Assembly (NCBI RefSeq): GCF_016741815.1
Contig: NZ_JAERRJ010000005.1
Location: forward strand, 434,001-498,000
Direction of reading: 5' to 3'
DNA: 64,000 nt
Source of the DNA: Nocardia acididurans
Lineage (GTDB): Bacteria > Actinomycetota > Actinomycetes > Mycobacteriales > Mycobacteriaceae
Part shown: positions 40,844 through 50,005 of the stretch, piece after piece
Layout: each line of letters opens with the position of its first letter
Position numbering within the stretch: the first letter of the stretch is position 1
The notes under the pieces: model-generated
The model's input: the letters and a program-made list of their open reading frames with translations, nothing else
The model's database searches: none
What the model was told of the DNA's origin: nothing
Made by a program: the position numbers and the translations under genes

Positions 40844-43800
40844 TCAGACCGGGTCCGCGGCCGTCACCACGGCCCGTCCGGCCAGACTCCAGATCCGGTC
40901 CGCCGTCATGGGAAGCCGATGCGGGCGAACGCCGACAGCATCGCGAACGGCATTGGCGATGGCGGGCGCGACCGGGTTGTAGGGCGATTCACTCATCGAC
41001 TTCGCGCCCAGCGGCCCGAGCGGGTCGGCCGTCGCGGCGAAGTAGATCTCGGTGCGCGGAATATCCGCGAACTGCGGAATGTGGTAGTGCCGCAGCGTTT
41101 TCGTGGTGACCTCACCCCGATCGGTGCGAATCTCCTCGTACAGCGCGGTGCCGACGGCCTGTGCGACACCGCCCTCCACCTGCCCGCGCAACTGCACCGG
41201 GTTGAGGACGGTGCCCGCGTCGGCCGCGTGCACGGATTGCAGAATGCGGACCTCGCCGGTGCCCGGGTGCACCGCCACCCGCACGGCGTGCACGTTGAAC
41301 GCGACCGACCGGGGTGTGCCGTCGTGCGTGGCCTCGGTGTGCAACGGCCCGTCCGCGACCAGGTCGGCGGCGGTGAGGAAGCGATCGAGGTAGCGGATGC
41401 CACCGGGTTCGAAGGTGTGCGAGGCCGCGGGGATGCCGGTGAGCGCTACCGCGCGCTGCAGGATGCGCCGCCGCAGTTTCTCGCAGGCGGCGTGCGCGGC
41501 CCGCCCGGCCACGGTGATTCCGGTGGAGCCGAACGCACCGGTGTCGTGGTCGGTGGCATCGGTGTCGGCCTGCCGGATGCGCACCCGGCCGGATTCGGTG
41601 CCGAGCACCGTGGCCGCCAGCTGCGCCAGCACGGTCGTGGTGCCGTTGCCGAATTCCGCGGTGCCGACCCTGATTTCGTAGGTGCCGTCGGCGAGCAGCG
41701 CGGCATGCGCGGTGGAGCGGTGCCCGCGCGGCGGGATGGTGGCGATCATGGACGGGGCCATGCCCTCGCCGATCAGCCACTCCGGACCGGGCGCACCGAC
41801 TCCGTTCCCGCGCCGCAGCGCCTGTTCGGCGAGGTCGAGACACTGGTCGAGACCGTAGCTGCCGATGGCGAGGTCCGGTTCCCGGTGACAGAATCCGCCG
41901 ATCAGATCGTCCCCGGGCCGCACCACATTGCGGCGGCGGAATTCGAAGGGGTCCACACCGATTCGCCGCGCGAGTTCGTCGAGCGCGGATTCGACGCCGA
42001 ACGTGACCTGCCCGAGCCCGTAGCCGCGGAACGCGCCGGAGGGCACATTGTTGGTGTAGACCGCACGCCCGTCGACCTGTTTGGCGGCGCACCGGTAGAT
42101 GGCCACGGATTCCCCGACCCCGTGGAAAAGCACTCCGGCACTGTGGTTTCCGTACGCACCCGCATCGGAGAGCACATCCACGGCGAGGGCGGTGAGCCGT
42201 CCGGCGGCGTCGGCCCCGGCGGTGACCCGCACCCGCATGGGATGGCGGCAGGTGGTGAGGAATTCGTCGCCGCGTGTGAGCTCGTACTGCACGGGCTGCC
42301 CGGTGCGCAGGACGGCCAGGGCCACCAGATCCTCGGTGAACATCTCCTGTTTCGCGCCGAATCCGCCGCCGACCCGGGCCGCGAACACCCGCACCCGGTC
42401 CCGCTCCAGCCCGAAGATGCGACTCAGTTCATCACGCACCAGAAACGGCACCTGGGTGCTGGTGCGGACCACGAGCCGTCCATGCTCGTCCAGCCATCCG
42501 ATGCTGCCGTGTGTCTCCAGGTGCACGTGCTGCACCCGCTGCGTCTCCCAGATGCCTTCCACCACATGGTCGGCGGCGGCCAGACCGGCGGCGAAATCTC
42601 CCGTCCGCCCGTGTACCTCGGCGACCAGGTTGCGCGCCGGATCGGCGATCCGCGACGCGGTCTTCTCGCCGTGCAGCAGGGGCGCATCGCCGAGCAGCGC
42701 CTGCTCCGGGTCGAAGACCGCGGGCAGCACCTCGTATTCGACACGCAGCGCCCGGCATCCAGCGCGTGCGGCGGCCAGGGTGTCGGCAACCACGGCGGCC
42801 ACCCGCTGCCCGTGGAAGCGGACCACCCGATCCAGCACCCGGGTGTCGTCCGGGTCGTCCGCGCGAATCTCGTGCCGCGCAGTGGAATACAGGAAGTCGG
42901 GACTGTCCGCGTGGGTCAGCACGGCACGGACGCCGGCGACGGCCTCGGCGGCCGTGGTGTCGATGGACAGGATGCGCGCGTGCGGATGCGGGCTCCGCAA
43001 CACCTCCAGGTGCAGCACCGCACCGGGCGGCACCCGGCCCGGATCGGCTGCGTCTTGCGAAACATCCACGCCGCCAACGGCATCCGACATCAGCCGGGGG
43101 ACGGAAAGGCGCTGGTCCGGCGTACCGAAGCCGGGCGCCGCAGCCGGGACATCCATGGTGAATGGTTCGGTGCCGGTGACGATGCGAGGTCCGGCGGGTG
43201 CTCCCACCCCGGTTCCCGCCACCCCGCGTGCCTCGGGAGCGGCGGTGGCCGCTTCGCCGGATTCCCGTCCGGGGCCGGGCCGGACGCTGGTTCCGCAGGA
43301 GGAGCTGTGACACGGCAGCGCAGGCAGCGGCGAGGTCGCCGGATAGCGAAACTCGTTGGGCTGACCGCACAGTCGTGGCCCGCCACCCGGTTGCGGCCCC
43401 CCACCCGAGTAGGCCCCCTCGCTACCCGGTTGCGGCACACCGCTGCCCGGTTGCGGTTGGCGGTTGCCGGGCGCAGAAGGGGCGGCTGCCCCCTCCCCCG
43501 CACCCAGCGGTGCGGCGGCCCCACCCCGCGCGCCCGGCGGGGCGGCGGCGGTGAGGGCGTCGGCGATGGCGCGGTAGCCGGTGCAGCGGCAGAGGTTGCC
43601 CTTCAGCGTCTCGGGCAGGGTGGCCGGGTCGAGTGCGCCGTGGATGGCGAGGTCGGTGGCGGTGACGAGCATGCCGGCCGTGCAGAATCCGCATTGGAAG
43701 CCCGCGTTCTCCACGAATGTGCGCTGAATCGTGTTGGGCCCGTTGGCCGCGAGCCCGGTGGCGGTGGTGACGGCGCGGCCGTCGGCGCGGTGCGCCGGGT

Positions 43801-43972
43801 AGACGCAGGAGTGCACGGCAGCCCCGTCGACGAGGACGGTGCAGGCCCCGCAGTCCCCCGCGTCGCAGCCCTTCTTGGGTGCGAGGTGACCGTTTTCTCG
43901 CAGGAGGGTGCGCAGGCACTGTCCGGGCCGCACGGTGACGTCGACTGGGTCGCCGTCCACATGGAACCTCAT
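40844..43972 (-). CDS. xanthine dehydrogenase-type molybdo-oxidoreductase, 2Fe-2S and Mo domains fused
   Basis: The 1042-residue protein joins two subunits that are often separate. Residues 1-140 hold two 2Fe-2S clusters (Cys36, 41, 44, 56 and Cys94, 97, 128, 130). Residues about 145-290 are Pro/Gly/Ala-rich and probably disordered. The rest is the molybdopterin subunit: GGGFGAKQE, AFRGYGLGQ and the catalytic Glu in KSMSESP. A residue matching the purine-binding Glu802 of bovine xanthine oxidase seems to be Gln. Purine oxidation is suggested by the neighbouring purine genes. Its ATG overlaps the FAD-subunit stop by ATGA. Confidence 0.85.
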   Translation of the reverse strand: MRFHVDGDPVDVTVRPGQCLRTLLRENGHLAPKKGCDAGDCGACTVLVDGAAVHSCVYPAHRADGRAVTTATGLAANGPNTIQRTFVENAGFQCGFCTAGMLVTATDLAIHGALDPATLPETLKGNLCRCTGYRAIADALTAAAPPGARGGAAAPLGAGEGAAAPSAPGNRQPQPGSGVPQPGSEGAYSGGGPQPGGGPRLCGQPNEFRYPATSPLPALPCHSSSCGTSVRPGPGRESGEAATAAPEARGVAGTGVGAPAGPRIVTGTEPFTMDVPAAAPGFGTPDQRLSVPRLMSDAVGGVDVSQDAADPGRVPPGAVLHLEVLRSPHPHARILSIDTTAAEAVAGVRAVLTHADSPDFLYSTARHEIRADDPDDTRVLDRVVRFHGQRVAAVVADTLAAARAGCRALRVEYEVLPAVFDPEQALLGDAPLLHGEKTASRIADPARNLVAEVHGRTGDFAAGLAAADHVVEGIWETQRVQHVHLETHGSIGWLDEHGRLVVRTSTQVPFLVRDELSRIFGLERDRVRVFAARVGGGFGAKQEMFTEDLVALAVLRTGQPVQYELTRGDEFLTTCRHPMRVRVTAGADAAGRLTALAVDVLSDAGAYGNHSAGVLFHGVGESVAIYRCAAKQVDGRAVYTNNVPSGAFRGYGLGQVTFGVESALDELARRIGVDPFEFRRRNVVRPGDDLIGGFCHREPDLAIGSYGLDQCLDLAEQALRRGNGVGAPGPEWLIGEGMAPSMIATIPPRGHRSTAHAALLADGTYEIRVGTAEFGNGTTTVLAQLAATVLGTESGRVRIRQADTDATDHDTGAFGSTGITVAGRAAHAACEKLRRRILQRAVALTGIPAASHTFEPGGIRYLDRFLTAADLVADGPLHTEATHDGTPRSVAFNVHAVRVAVHPGTGEVRILQSVHAADAGTVLNPVQLRGQVEGGVAQAVGTALYEEIRTDRGEVTTKTLRHYHIPQFADIPRTEIYFAATADPLGPLGAKSMSESPYNPVAPAIANAVRDAVGVRPHRLPMTADRIWSLAGRAVVTAADPV

Positions 43973-44787
43973 GCGCTCCCTCCCGCGAGTTCGGCCGCCA
44001 CCTCGATGGCGAGCACGGTGCTGACGTGGTGCCGCCAGTCGGGTGAGCCGTGCGGGTCGTCGAACCAGAGTCGCGGATTCACCGCATCGATGGTTGCCGA
44101 CAGTTCGCTCTCGCCCGGCACCTCGTCGAATTCGAGGACGACGGGCCGCAGCGTGGCGGCGCTGATGGTGAGGTGGCAGCTCCCGTCGAGATTGCGCCGC
44201 CCCATGACGACCGACCCGGATCGCCCGAGCGGCGCGAGCGCGATCTTGCGAAATGCGGTGCGCGAGCGCAGATTGGGTTCCGGTATCCGGATGGCCCGCA
44301 ACAGGTCCCCGGTGTTGAGCCGAGTGACCCCCGGCCCGAACACGAACTGCGACAACGGTATCCATCGGTCGACGCGCTGCCCCCACACCAGCGCGTACCC
44401 GCCGAGCGCGGTGAGCGCCGCCAGCACCGCCCCCGCGGGCAGCGCCAGGCAGACGTTCCCGCCGACGGTCGCGGTGCGCCGGATCTTGTGGGAGGCGAGC
44501 AGCGCTCCGCAGGCCTGCCCGAACAGCGCGGTCCCGGTCCACCGTTCCGGATACCGGCTGTCGGTGAGCTGAGCGAGTGTGCAGGTGGCGGCGATTTCCA
44601 GCCCGCCGGCGTCCATCTCGACGGGCGTCCACCCGAGTCCGGTGATGTCGACGAGCCGTTCCAGCCCGTCCTGCGGTTCGGAGTACAGCCAGGTCCCCCC
44701 GGCCAGGACGGCGGTTCCGGCCCCCAGCCCGCCGAGATCGTCCCGATCCCGGGCCACCACCACTTCGCGGATCGTGTCCAGATCCAT
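43969..44787 (-). CDS. FAD-binding subunit of the molybdo-oxidoreductase
   Basis: The protein of about 272 residues has the FAD-binding domain of CO dehydrogenase/xanthine dehydrogenase medium subunits: AVLAGGTWLYSEPQ, the second FAD motif in ATVGGNVCLALPAGA and a C-terminal beta domain (RKIALAPLGRSGS). It would pass electrons from the 2Fe-2S centres to NAD or another acceptor. The ATG at 44787 is used; a GTG at 44796 is in frame. It is transcribed before and coupled to the large gene. The usual order of subunits is kept, apart from the fusion. Confidence 0.85.
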   Translation of the reverse strand: MDLDTIREVVVARDRDDLGGLGAGTAVLAGGTWLYSEPQDGLERLVDITGLGWTPVEMDAGGLEIAATCTLAQLTDSRYPERWTGTALFGQACGALLASHKIRRTATVGGNVCLALPAGAVLAALTALGGYALVWGQRVDRWIPLSQFVFGPGVTRLNTGDLLRAIRIPEPNLRSRTAFRKIALAPLGRSGSVVMGRRNLDGSCHLTISAATLRPVVLEFDEVPGESELSATIDAVNPRLWFDDPHGSPDWRHHVSTVLAIEVAAELAGGSA

Positions 44788-44917
44788 CCGTCTCACCCGC
44801 TCTCACCTACGGGGCCGCTCCCTGCGGGCGGTCGCGACCTCGTTTCCACCCTAGAACCGGCGGGTTGCGCGGAGATTGCGGAACTCCGCGCCCCTGTTTC
44901 AACTTCGTTACTCTTGG

Positions 44918-45229
44918 TCAGAACGTCCCTGTTGGGGACGTCTCGGTACTGCCCGCGTCGTCCTCGACCGCGCCGCAGAACGGCGCGCAGTCGCCGGCCT
45001 CCACCGGTGTCGAGATCCCGGGCACGCCGGGCTCGGTCGCCACCTGGGTCTCGCAGCCGCTGACCACCGCGAGCATGACCAGCACCGCGAAGGCCAGCAC
45101 CGCCGCGAGCGACCCGAAGAACCAGCTCGCGCTGCCGGTGTAGCTGTAGCAGCAGCAGTGCTGCCACCGGTACCCGTAATGCCGTGCCCGATATCCACAG
45201 TGCCATGCGCATTCCCCGCACCCGAACAT
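44918..45229 (-). CDS. small Cys/Tyr-rich membrane protein
   Basis: The 103-residue product opens with a Cys/His/Tyr/Trp-rich segment (CGECAWHCGYRARHYGYRW and CCCYSYTG), followed by one hydrophobic helix (LAAVLAFAVLVMLAVVSGC) and a Cys-containing extracytoplasmic tail (GDCAPFCGAVEDD). No family is recognised; metal binding is possible from Cys and His density. The ATG at 45229 has GGGGAG six bases upstream. It follows the next gene with two bases between, so they are an operon. It is 130 bp from the molybdo-oxidoreductase FAD subunit. Confidence 0.65.
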   Translation of the reverse strand: MFGCGECAWHCGYRARHYGYRWQHCCCYSYTGSASWFFGSLAAVLAFAVLVMLAVVSGCETQVATEPGVPGISTPVEAGDCAPFCGAVEDDAGSTETSPTGTF

Positions 45230-45231
45230 CG

Positions 45232-45636
45232 TCAGCTCCCCTCTCTGACACAGTCCTGCGCACGCCGGGAGACCGTGGCGGAAACGCACCGCCCCAGCGG
45301 TTTCCGCCACGATCCCCCGTCGTCCCCCTCGTCCGCGTCGCGCCCGCTCATCCGCAGCGCGAGCAAGCACATGACATCGGTGACGCTGACCCCCAGCACA
45401 TCCGCATGCAGCGCCGCCATCTCACTGTCGAATTCCCCTCCGGCCCTGAGCAATCCGAGCAGGATCATTTCGGCCAGCACGAGACCGGCGAGCGCCTGCT
45501 CCTTGTTCAGCCGCATGGCGGTGGGCAAGTAGGACAGCACCCACCGGCCGCGTGCGGATTCGGGCAGGTCGATCCGGAATGCCACCTCCTGCGCGACATC
45601 GCTGGTGATGATCCATTCGAATTCGTTGATCGCCAT
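45232..45636 (-). CDS. conserved hypothetical protein (134 residues)
   Basis: I do not recognise this protein. It begins MAINEFEWIITSDVAQEVAF and has a helical middle with LNKEQALAGLVLAEMILLGLL and a short acidic stretch (GRDADEGDDGG) before a Cys-containing tail. No membrane anchor or signal is evident. The ATG is at 45636. It is the first gene of a two-gene operon with the Cys/Tyr-rich membrane protein and is divergent from the STAND regulator, from which it is separated by 280 bp of likely promoter sequence. Confidence 0.65.
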   Translation of the reverse strand: MAINEFEWIITSDVAQEVAFRIDLPESARGRWVLSYLPTAMRLNKEQALAGLVLAEMILLGLLRAGGEFDSEMAALHADVLGVSVTDVMCLLALRMSGRDADEGDDGGSWRKPLGRCVSATVSRRAQDCVREGS

Positions 45637-45916
45637 CGTTCCGATCCCTTCTCGCGCCTGGACCGGTCCCCCGCGTCCCCCCGGTCCGCTTGTTGTATGT
45701 CAATGGTGGCCGCGCGTGCGGGTCCACTTCGAGACCAGGGGCCGAGGTGATTTCTTCGTTTCGAAAACCTGCCACTACCAGGCATGACACCACCGGAAGC
45801 AGTGAAAACTTCACAACCCGCCGGGAGGTTTCTGCTGTTTCCACGGCGACGATGCGACCGAATTCGTGTTGGTACCAAGTAAATTGGGCGTATTCGGGCC
45901 GAGCGGGAGGTAACCG
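45637..45916. promoter_or_regulatory. divergent promoter region of the STAND regulator
   Basis: This 280-bp interval separates the small-protein operon on the minus strand from the regulator on the plus strand. I see no long coding frame. It is somewhat AT-richer than its neighbours, as expected for promoters. No clear palindrome was found. Confidence 0.4.
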
Positions 45917-48748
45917 GTGCCGAGAAAACAGACCTGCGAGGGCTGCCCCTGCGCTCCCGCCGACAAAGACGAACGCCGTCGGCTCCGCGAGAAACTGCGC
46001 GGGTTGGGGCTCTCCGATCGTCAGGTGGACGAGCCGCTCGCCGCGGAATTACGCCAGCGAGGCTATCGTCCGCGGGTGGCGTGGCGGCTGGCCAGGGACT
46101 TCAGTCAGCAGACCGTCGCGGACGAGTTCAATACCCTCAGCGACAGCGGCGGTATGCGTGCCAGCCGAATCTCGGAGTTCGAGCGCTGGCCTTTCGCGCC
46201 GGACGGTTCGGTGCGACCGGACAAGGGAGCCCGGCCCAGCCTGGATGCCCTGCGCACCTTGGCGACCGTATACGGCACAACCTGGGACCAACTGGTGGAT
46301 CTGGCCGATCTGGAGCACCTGTCCGAGGAGATTCAGACCGAGTTCCGTACCAGCATGTCACAGCGCACCAACGACCGCTCGGTGGTCTCCGAGGGCGAAT
46401 TGCCGCCCGAGGTACCGCATTTCACCGGTCGGCATCCGGCGCGAACCGAACTGCGGGAGCGGGTGCGGGCACACGTCTACCACGGTGGCCCGGCCGTGCA
46501 CGTCCTCGACGGCCCGCCCGGGGTGGGCAAGACCGCGCTCGCCAGGTATGCCGTCACCGAGTTCGCGAAACAGTATCCGGAGGGCGCGATCTGGGTGGAT
46601 CTGTTCGGCTTCACCCCCAAGCGCGAACCACGCACCAGCGCCGATCTGCTGGAGCGCCTGCTGCTGGAAATCGACGTGCCGCGGGAAACCATCGAGGCCG
46701 ATCCGGATCGCCGGGCCGCGCAGTGGCGCGGCGCGATGAATACCCGCCGCATGCTGCTGATCTTCGACAATGCGGCGGAGACCGCGCAGGTCCGGGAACT
46801 GCTGCCGAATTCGCCCGGCTCGTTCGTGCTGATCACCAGCCGCAGCCGGCTGCTGGGTCTGGTCGGCGCCCGCCCGATGCATCTCGATGTCATGGATCCC
46901 GACGAGGCGGAGGAGTTGCTCGCGAAGTTCGCCAATCTGCGTCTCGGTCACTACGACCGGACGGCCGCGCGCCGGATAGTGGCCGCGTCGGGCCGACTTC
47001 CATTGGCACTCAAACTTTTCGGCAGCCAGCTCGCCCATCACGATCCCGGCATGCTGGCGGAGAGCGCCACTGATCTGACCGCGCTGACGGAGGAACTGCG
47101 CGGTTCACTCGATGAGTCCGTCAACCGTGAACTGGCGGAGACGATTCTGGACCAGTTCGCCGCCGGCGACGAGTCCGTGCGCACCACGTTCGAGAAGTGG
47201 TACCAGCGGCTACGCGATCCGGAACTGCAGCGCACCGTACGACTGCTCGGCGCCTTCCCCGGCCCGGAGATCAGCGCGGAACCGCTGGCCGCCATGGCCG
47301 ATATGCCACTGGTGCGCGCAAAAACATTGATACGCAAGCTTTTCGAGGCAGGTCTGCTGGATCCGCTGGATGGCTCGCACTATCGCATGCACGATATGAC
47401 GAAGCTGTATGCCAGCATGCTCGCCAAACCGGACGACGGCCTTCCCGCGGCGAGCGAGCGCCTGGTCACCTTCGGCCTCACGATCGCGCGCCGGGCCAGT
47501 GTGCCAGGCCCCGTCGAGACGCCGGCCCGCACGCCGCGGCCCGCCGATGGGGCGCAGGCGCGGGCCTGGCTCAGCCGGGAACGAGAACTGCTGGTCGGCT
47601 GTGTGGAAAACACCGGCGCGAGTGGGCAAACCGCCGAGCTTGCCCGGCTGGTGGCCTCCCATCTGTGCGGGCGTGGCCGGTGGTCGGCGGCCTACCGGCT
47701 CTATGAGCGTTCTGCGGGCATCGCGAGCGCACTCGGTGATCAGGAGGCCGAGGCGTGGGCGCTGGCGGGCCTGGGCCGGGTCGATCGGCTGAGCGGCAGG
47801 CACGAGGCGGCGGGGGATCGATTCGCGGCCGCATTGGCCTTGGCCAGGTCGCTGCAGGATCGGCGCTGCGTCGCCGAGGTGCTGTGCGAACGGGGCAAAT
47901 TGGCGTGGATCACCGGGGAGCACGATGCCGCTCGCGACGACTTCACGATCGCCTTGGACATCTCCCGGGCAATCGGGCACCAGCCCACGGAATGCGATGC
48001 CCTCGACGGATTGAGCATGGCGCACCGCATGGTCAGTGATTACGCCCAAGCGCGGGCCTGCTCGGACGCCATGCTGGGCGTGGCGAAGAGTTTGGACGAT
48101 CCGGAACGGGTCGGCACGGGCCAGTGGAGTCTGGCCGAGTGCCTGCGATTGGGCGGTGACCACGGCCCAGCTCGGGACCACTATGTGAACGCGCTGCGCA
48201 TCGCGCGCGGTATCAACTACCGCAAGCTGGAGGGTGACGCGCTGCGCGGGCTCGGCCATTCCGAGCGCATGAACGGCAGGCTGGACGCGGCGCAGCGGTA
48301 TTTCGAGGAAGCGCTCGCCATCGCCCGGCGGATTCACGATCGCTATGGGGAGGGCTGGGCACTGTGGGGGCTGGGCAATGTGAGCCGCGCCGTAGGCGAT
48401 TCGACGGCGGCCAGAGCGGCCTTGGAACAGTCGAGCAGGCTCGCGGCCGAGGGCAACGATCCGCTCGGCCAGATGGACGCACTGCGTGGTCTGGGTCATC
48501 TCGAGCGGCACGCGGGCCGCTACATTCCCGCCCAGCACTACTACCAGGAGTCGCTGGGCATCGCCCGGCAGGTGGGCAACCCGCAGGGCGAGGCCGACGC
48601 ACTGCGCAATATCGCCCGGGTGGAGGCGCTCCAGGGCCACGTCGCGCAGGCCTGCGAGCGATTGCGCACCGCGGTGGCCATCTGCGCGAGGCTCCGTTTG
48701 CCTTTGCTGGCCGGCATCGAGGAGGAGATCGGAAGGCTGGGCTGCTGA
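45917..48748 (+). CDS. STAND regulator: HTH, NB-ARC ATPase and TPR repeats
   Basis: The 943-residue protein has an N-terminal XRE-like helix-turn-helix (about residues 58-128; SQQTVADEFNTL and RPSLDALRTLATVYGTTWDQ), an NB-ARC ATPase (about 165-480) with Walker A GPPGVGKTA (199-207) and Walker B RRMLLIFDNA, and a long TPR superhelix (about 600-935). Proteins of this build are signal-integrating switches: AfsR-like transcription regulators or NLR-like defence proteins. An N-terminal Cys cluster (CEGCPC) is unusual. The GTG at 45917 lies six bases after GGGAGG. Its 3' end abuts the M20 hydrolase. Confidence 0.85.
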   Translation: MPRKQTCEGCPCAPADKDERRRLREKLRGLGLSDRQVDEPLAAELRQRGYRPRVAWRLARDFSQQTVADEFNTLSDSGGMRASRISEFERWPFAPDGSVRPDKGARPSLDALRTLATVYGTTWDQLVDLADLEHLSEEIQTEFRTSMSQRTNDRSVVSEGELPPEVPHFTGRHPARTELRERVRAHVYHGGPAVHVLDGPPGVGKTALARYAVTEFAKQYPEGAIWVDLFGFTPKREPRTSADLLERLLLEIDVPRETIEADPDRRAAQWRGAMNTRRMLLIFDNAAETAQVRELLPNSPGSFVLITSRSRLLGLVGARPMHLDVMDPDEAEELLAKFANLRLGHYDRTAARRIVAASGRLPLALKLFGSQLAHHDPGMLAESATDLTALTEELRGSLDESVNRELAETILDQFAAGDESVRTTFEKWYQRLRDPELQRTVRLLGAFPGPEISAEPLAAMADMPLVRAKTLIRKLFEAGLLDPLDGSHYRMHDMTKLYASMLAKPDDGLPAASERLVTFGLTIARRASVPGPVETPARTPRPADGAQARAWLSRERELLVGCVENTGASGQTAELARLVASHLCGRGRWSAAYRLYERSAGIASALGDQEAEAWALAGLGRVDRLSGRHEAAGDRFAAALALARSLQDRRCVAEVLCERGKLAWITGEHDAARDDFTIALDISRAIGHQPTECDALDGLSMAHRMVSDYAQARACSDAMLGVAKSLDDPERVGTGQWSLAECLRLGGDHGPARDHYVNALRIARGINYRKLEGDALRGLGHSERMNGRLDAAQRYFEEALAIARRIHDRYGEGWALWGLGNVSRAVGDSTAARAALEQSSRLAAEGNDPLGQMDALRGLGHLERHAGRYIPAQHYYQESLGIARQVGNPQGEADALRNIARVEALQGHVAQACERLRTAVAICARLRLPLLAGIEEEIGRLGC

Positions 48749-48755
48749 AGGACTT

Positions 48756-50003
48756 TCAGGTGCAGCGCAGGATGGCGAGCGCGGCGAGGGTGCGCGCGCA
48801 GGCCATCATTTCGCTGATCAGCACATGATCTTCGGTATCGGGTCCTTCGCCGCGTGGCCCGAACAGGCAGCATTCGATGCCCGCGCGGGACAGGTGTGTG
48901 GTGTCGTTCCCGCAGTAGGAGTACGGCAGCACGAGTCCGGACGCTTCGACGACGTAGTCGGAAACCTGCGGCAGAAGCTTCGAGATATCTTGCACCACAG
49001 CCGAATCAGGCGAGACATCCATGGGCGGCATCACTGTTCCGCCGACGCGGAAGACCGGGTCCGGCGGCTGATCCACGGTGATGTCGGCGGCCTGGAACAG
49101 CGCTTTTGCTTCGCGCTCGAAGGCTTTCAGGGCCTCGATGACCGCATCCGGCTCATGCGGCGGCGGGTAACGCAGGTCGTAGATCGCGGTGGCCTTGTCG
49201 GCGCTGTAGCTGACCCCCGAGGGATCGTGCCGGTCACCCCGACCGGCGATCAGGCTCGACAGCTGCAGGCGGGGTAGATCTGGAAACTCGTTGTCTCCCA
49301 GCCGTAGATCTGCGCGCTCCAGCCGGTCCATGAGCTCGCGCAGAATCGCGATGGCGTCGACGCCCTCGGCGTGCCGACTGGTGTGCGCGGTCTTTCCCCG
49401 CACCACCAGCGCGAACTTGTGGACCCCGGCGGTGCGGGTGAGGACGCGGCGTACCGAGTACGGCTCGGGAACGACCGCGGCGTCAGCGGTCAACCCCTCT
49501 GCCAGCGCGTGCTTCGTACCGGTCCCGCCCTGCAGTTCGCCGGCGACGAATTCGAGCAGCAGCCCGCGGTTCAGCTGTATCCCGCTGCGCTGCACCATGA
49601 TTGCCGCGGCAATCATGGAGGCGAGCCCACTCTTCATATTGTGCAAGCCCGCACCGTACAGTCGGTCGCCCTCGACTCGGGCGGTGAAGCGGCCCGCTCG
49701 GTCGTCGACCGGGTCCATATCGAGATGGCCGTTGAACATCAGAGCGGGTTTACCCGCCGCGGGTCCGAGATGACCGATGGTCTGGCAGCGGCCGCGGTCG
49801 CCGGGGTGGGCGGCAGCCGCGACCTCCTGCAGGTGCGCGGATATCCCGTTGTGCAGCAGCGTATCCCGCACATGGACGGCGAGCGCCGTCTCGTCGCCGG
49901 TGTAGGACGGGATCGCTGTCAGATCCGCCGCTATCGTGACGAGTTCGCCGACATCGAGGAGTTCGTCGAGCGCTGCGATGAACTGGCCGATCTGGTCTGT
50001 CAC
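48756..50003 (-). CDS. M20-family hydrolase with altered metal ligands
   Basis: The 415-residue protein resembles acetylornithine deacetylase/succinyl-diaminopimelate desuccinylase-type peptidases. The first His ligand is kept (NGHLDMDP, His93), as is the terminal His in TTHLSRAGIE. The bridging Asp of the usual D-M-K-G-G motif is Asn122 (GLHNMKSG), and the usual double Glu is GEL (Glu156 then Leu), so the second metal site is weakened. The dimerisation domain (GVHKFALVVRGKTAHTSRH) is normal. The substrate may be an N-acylated amino acid. It starts two bases after the dioxygenase stop. Confidence 0.75.
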   Translation of the reverse strand: MTDQIGQFIAALDELLDVGELVTIAADLTAIPSYTGDETALAVHVRDTLLHNGISAHLQEVAAAAHPGDRGRCQTIGHLGPAAGKPALMFNGHLDMDPVDDRAGRFTARVEGDRLYGAGLHNMKSGLASMIAAAIMVQRSGIQLNRGLLLEFVAGELQGGTGTKHALAEGLTADAAVVPEPYSVRRVLTRTAGVHKFALVVRGKTAHTSRHAEGVDAIAILRELMDRLERADLRLGDNEFPDLPRLQLSSLIAGRGDRHDPSGVSYSADKATAIYDLRYPPPHEPDAVIEALKAFEREAKALFQAADITVDQPPDPVFRVGGTVMPPMDVSPDSAVVQDISKLLPQVSDYVVEASGLVLPYSYCGNDTTHLSRAGIECCLFGPRGEGPDTEDHVLISEMMACARTLAALAILRCT

Positions 50004-50005
50004 GG

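Noticed and set aside
40748..44572. Very long open frame (about 1270 codons) on the plus strand opposite the molybdo-oxidoreductase
   Set aside because: It is antisense to a gene with clear catalytic motifs, is rich in Arg, Gly and His as expected from high-GC complementary frames, and shows no domain.
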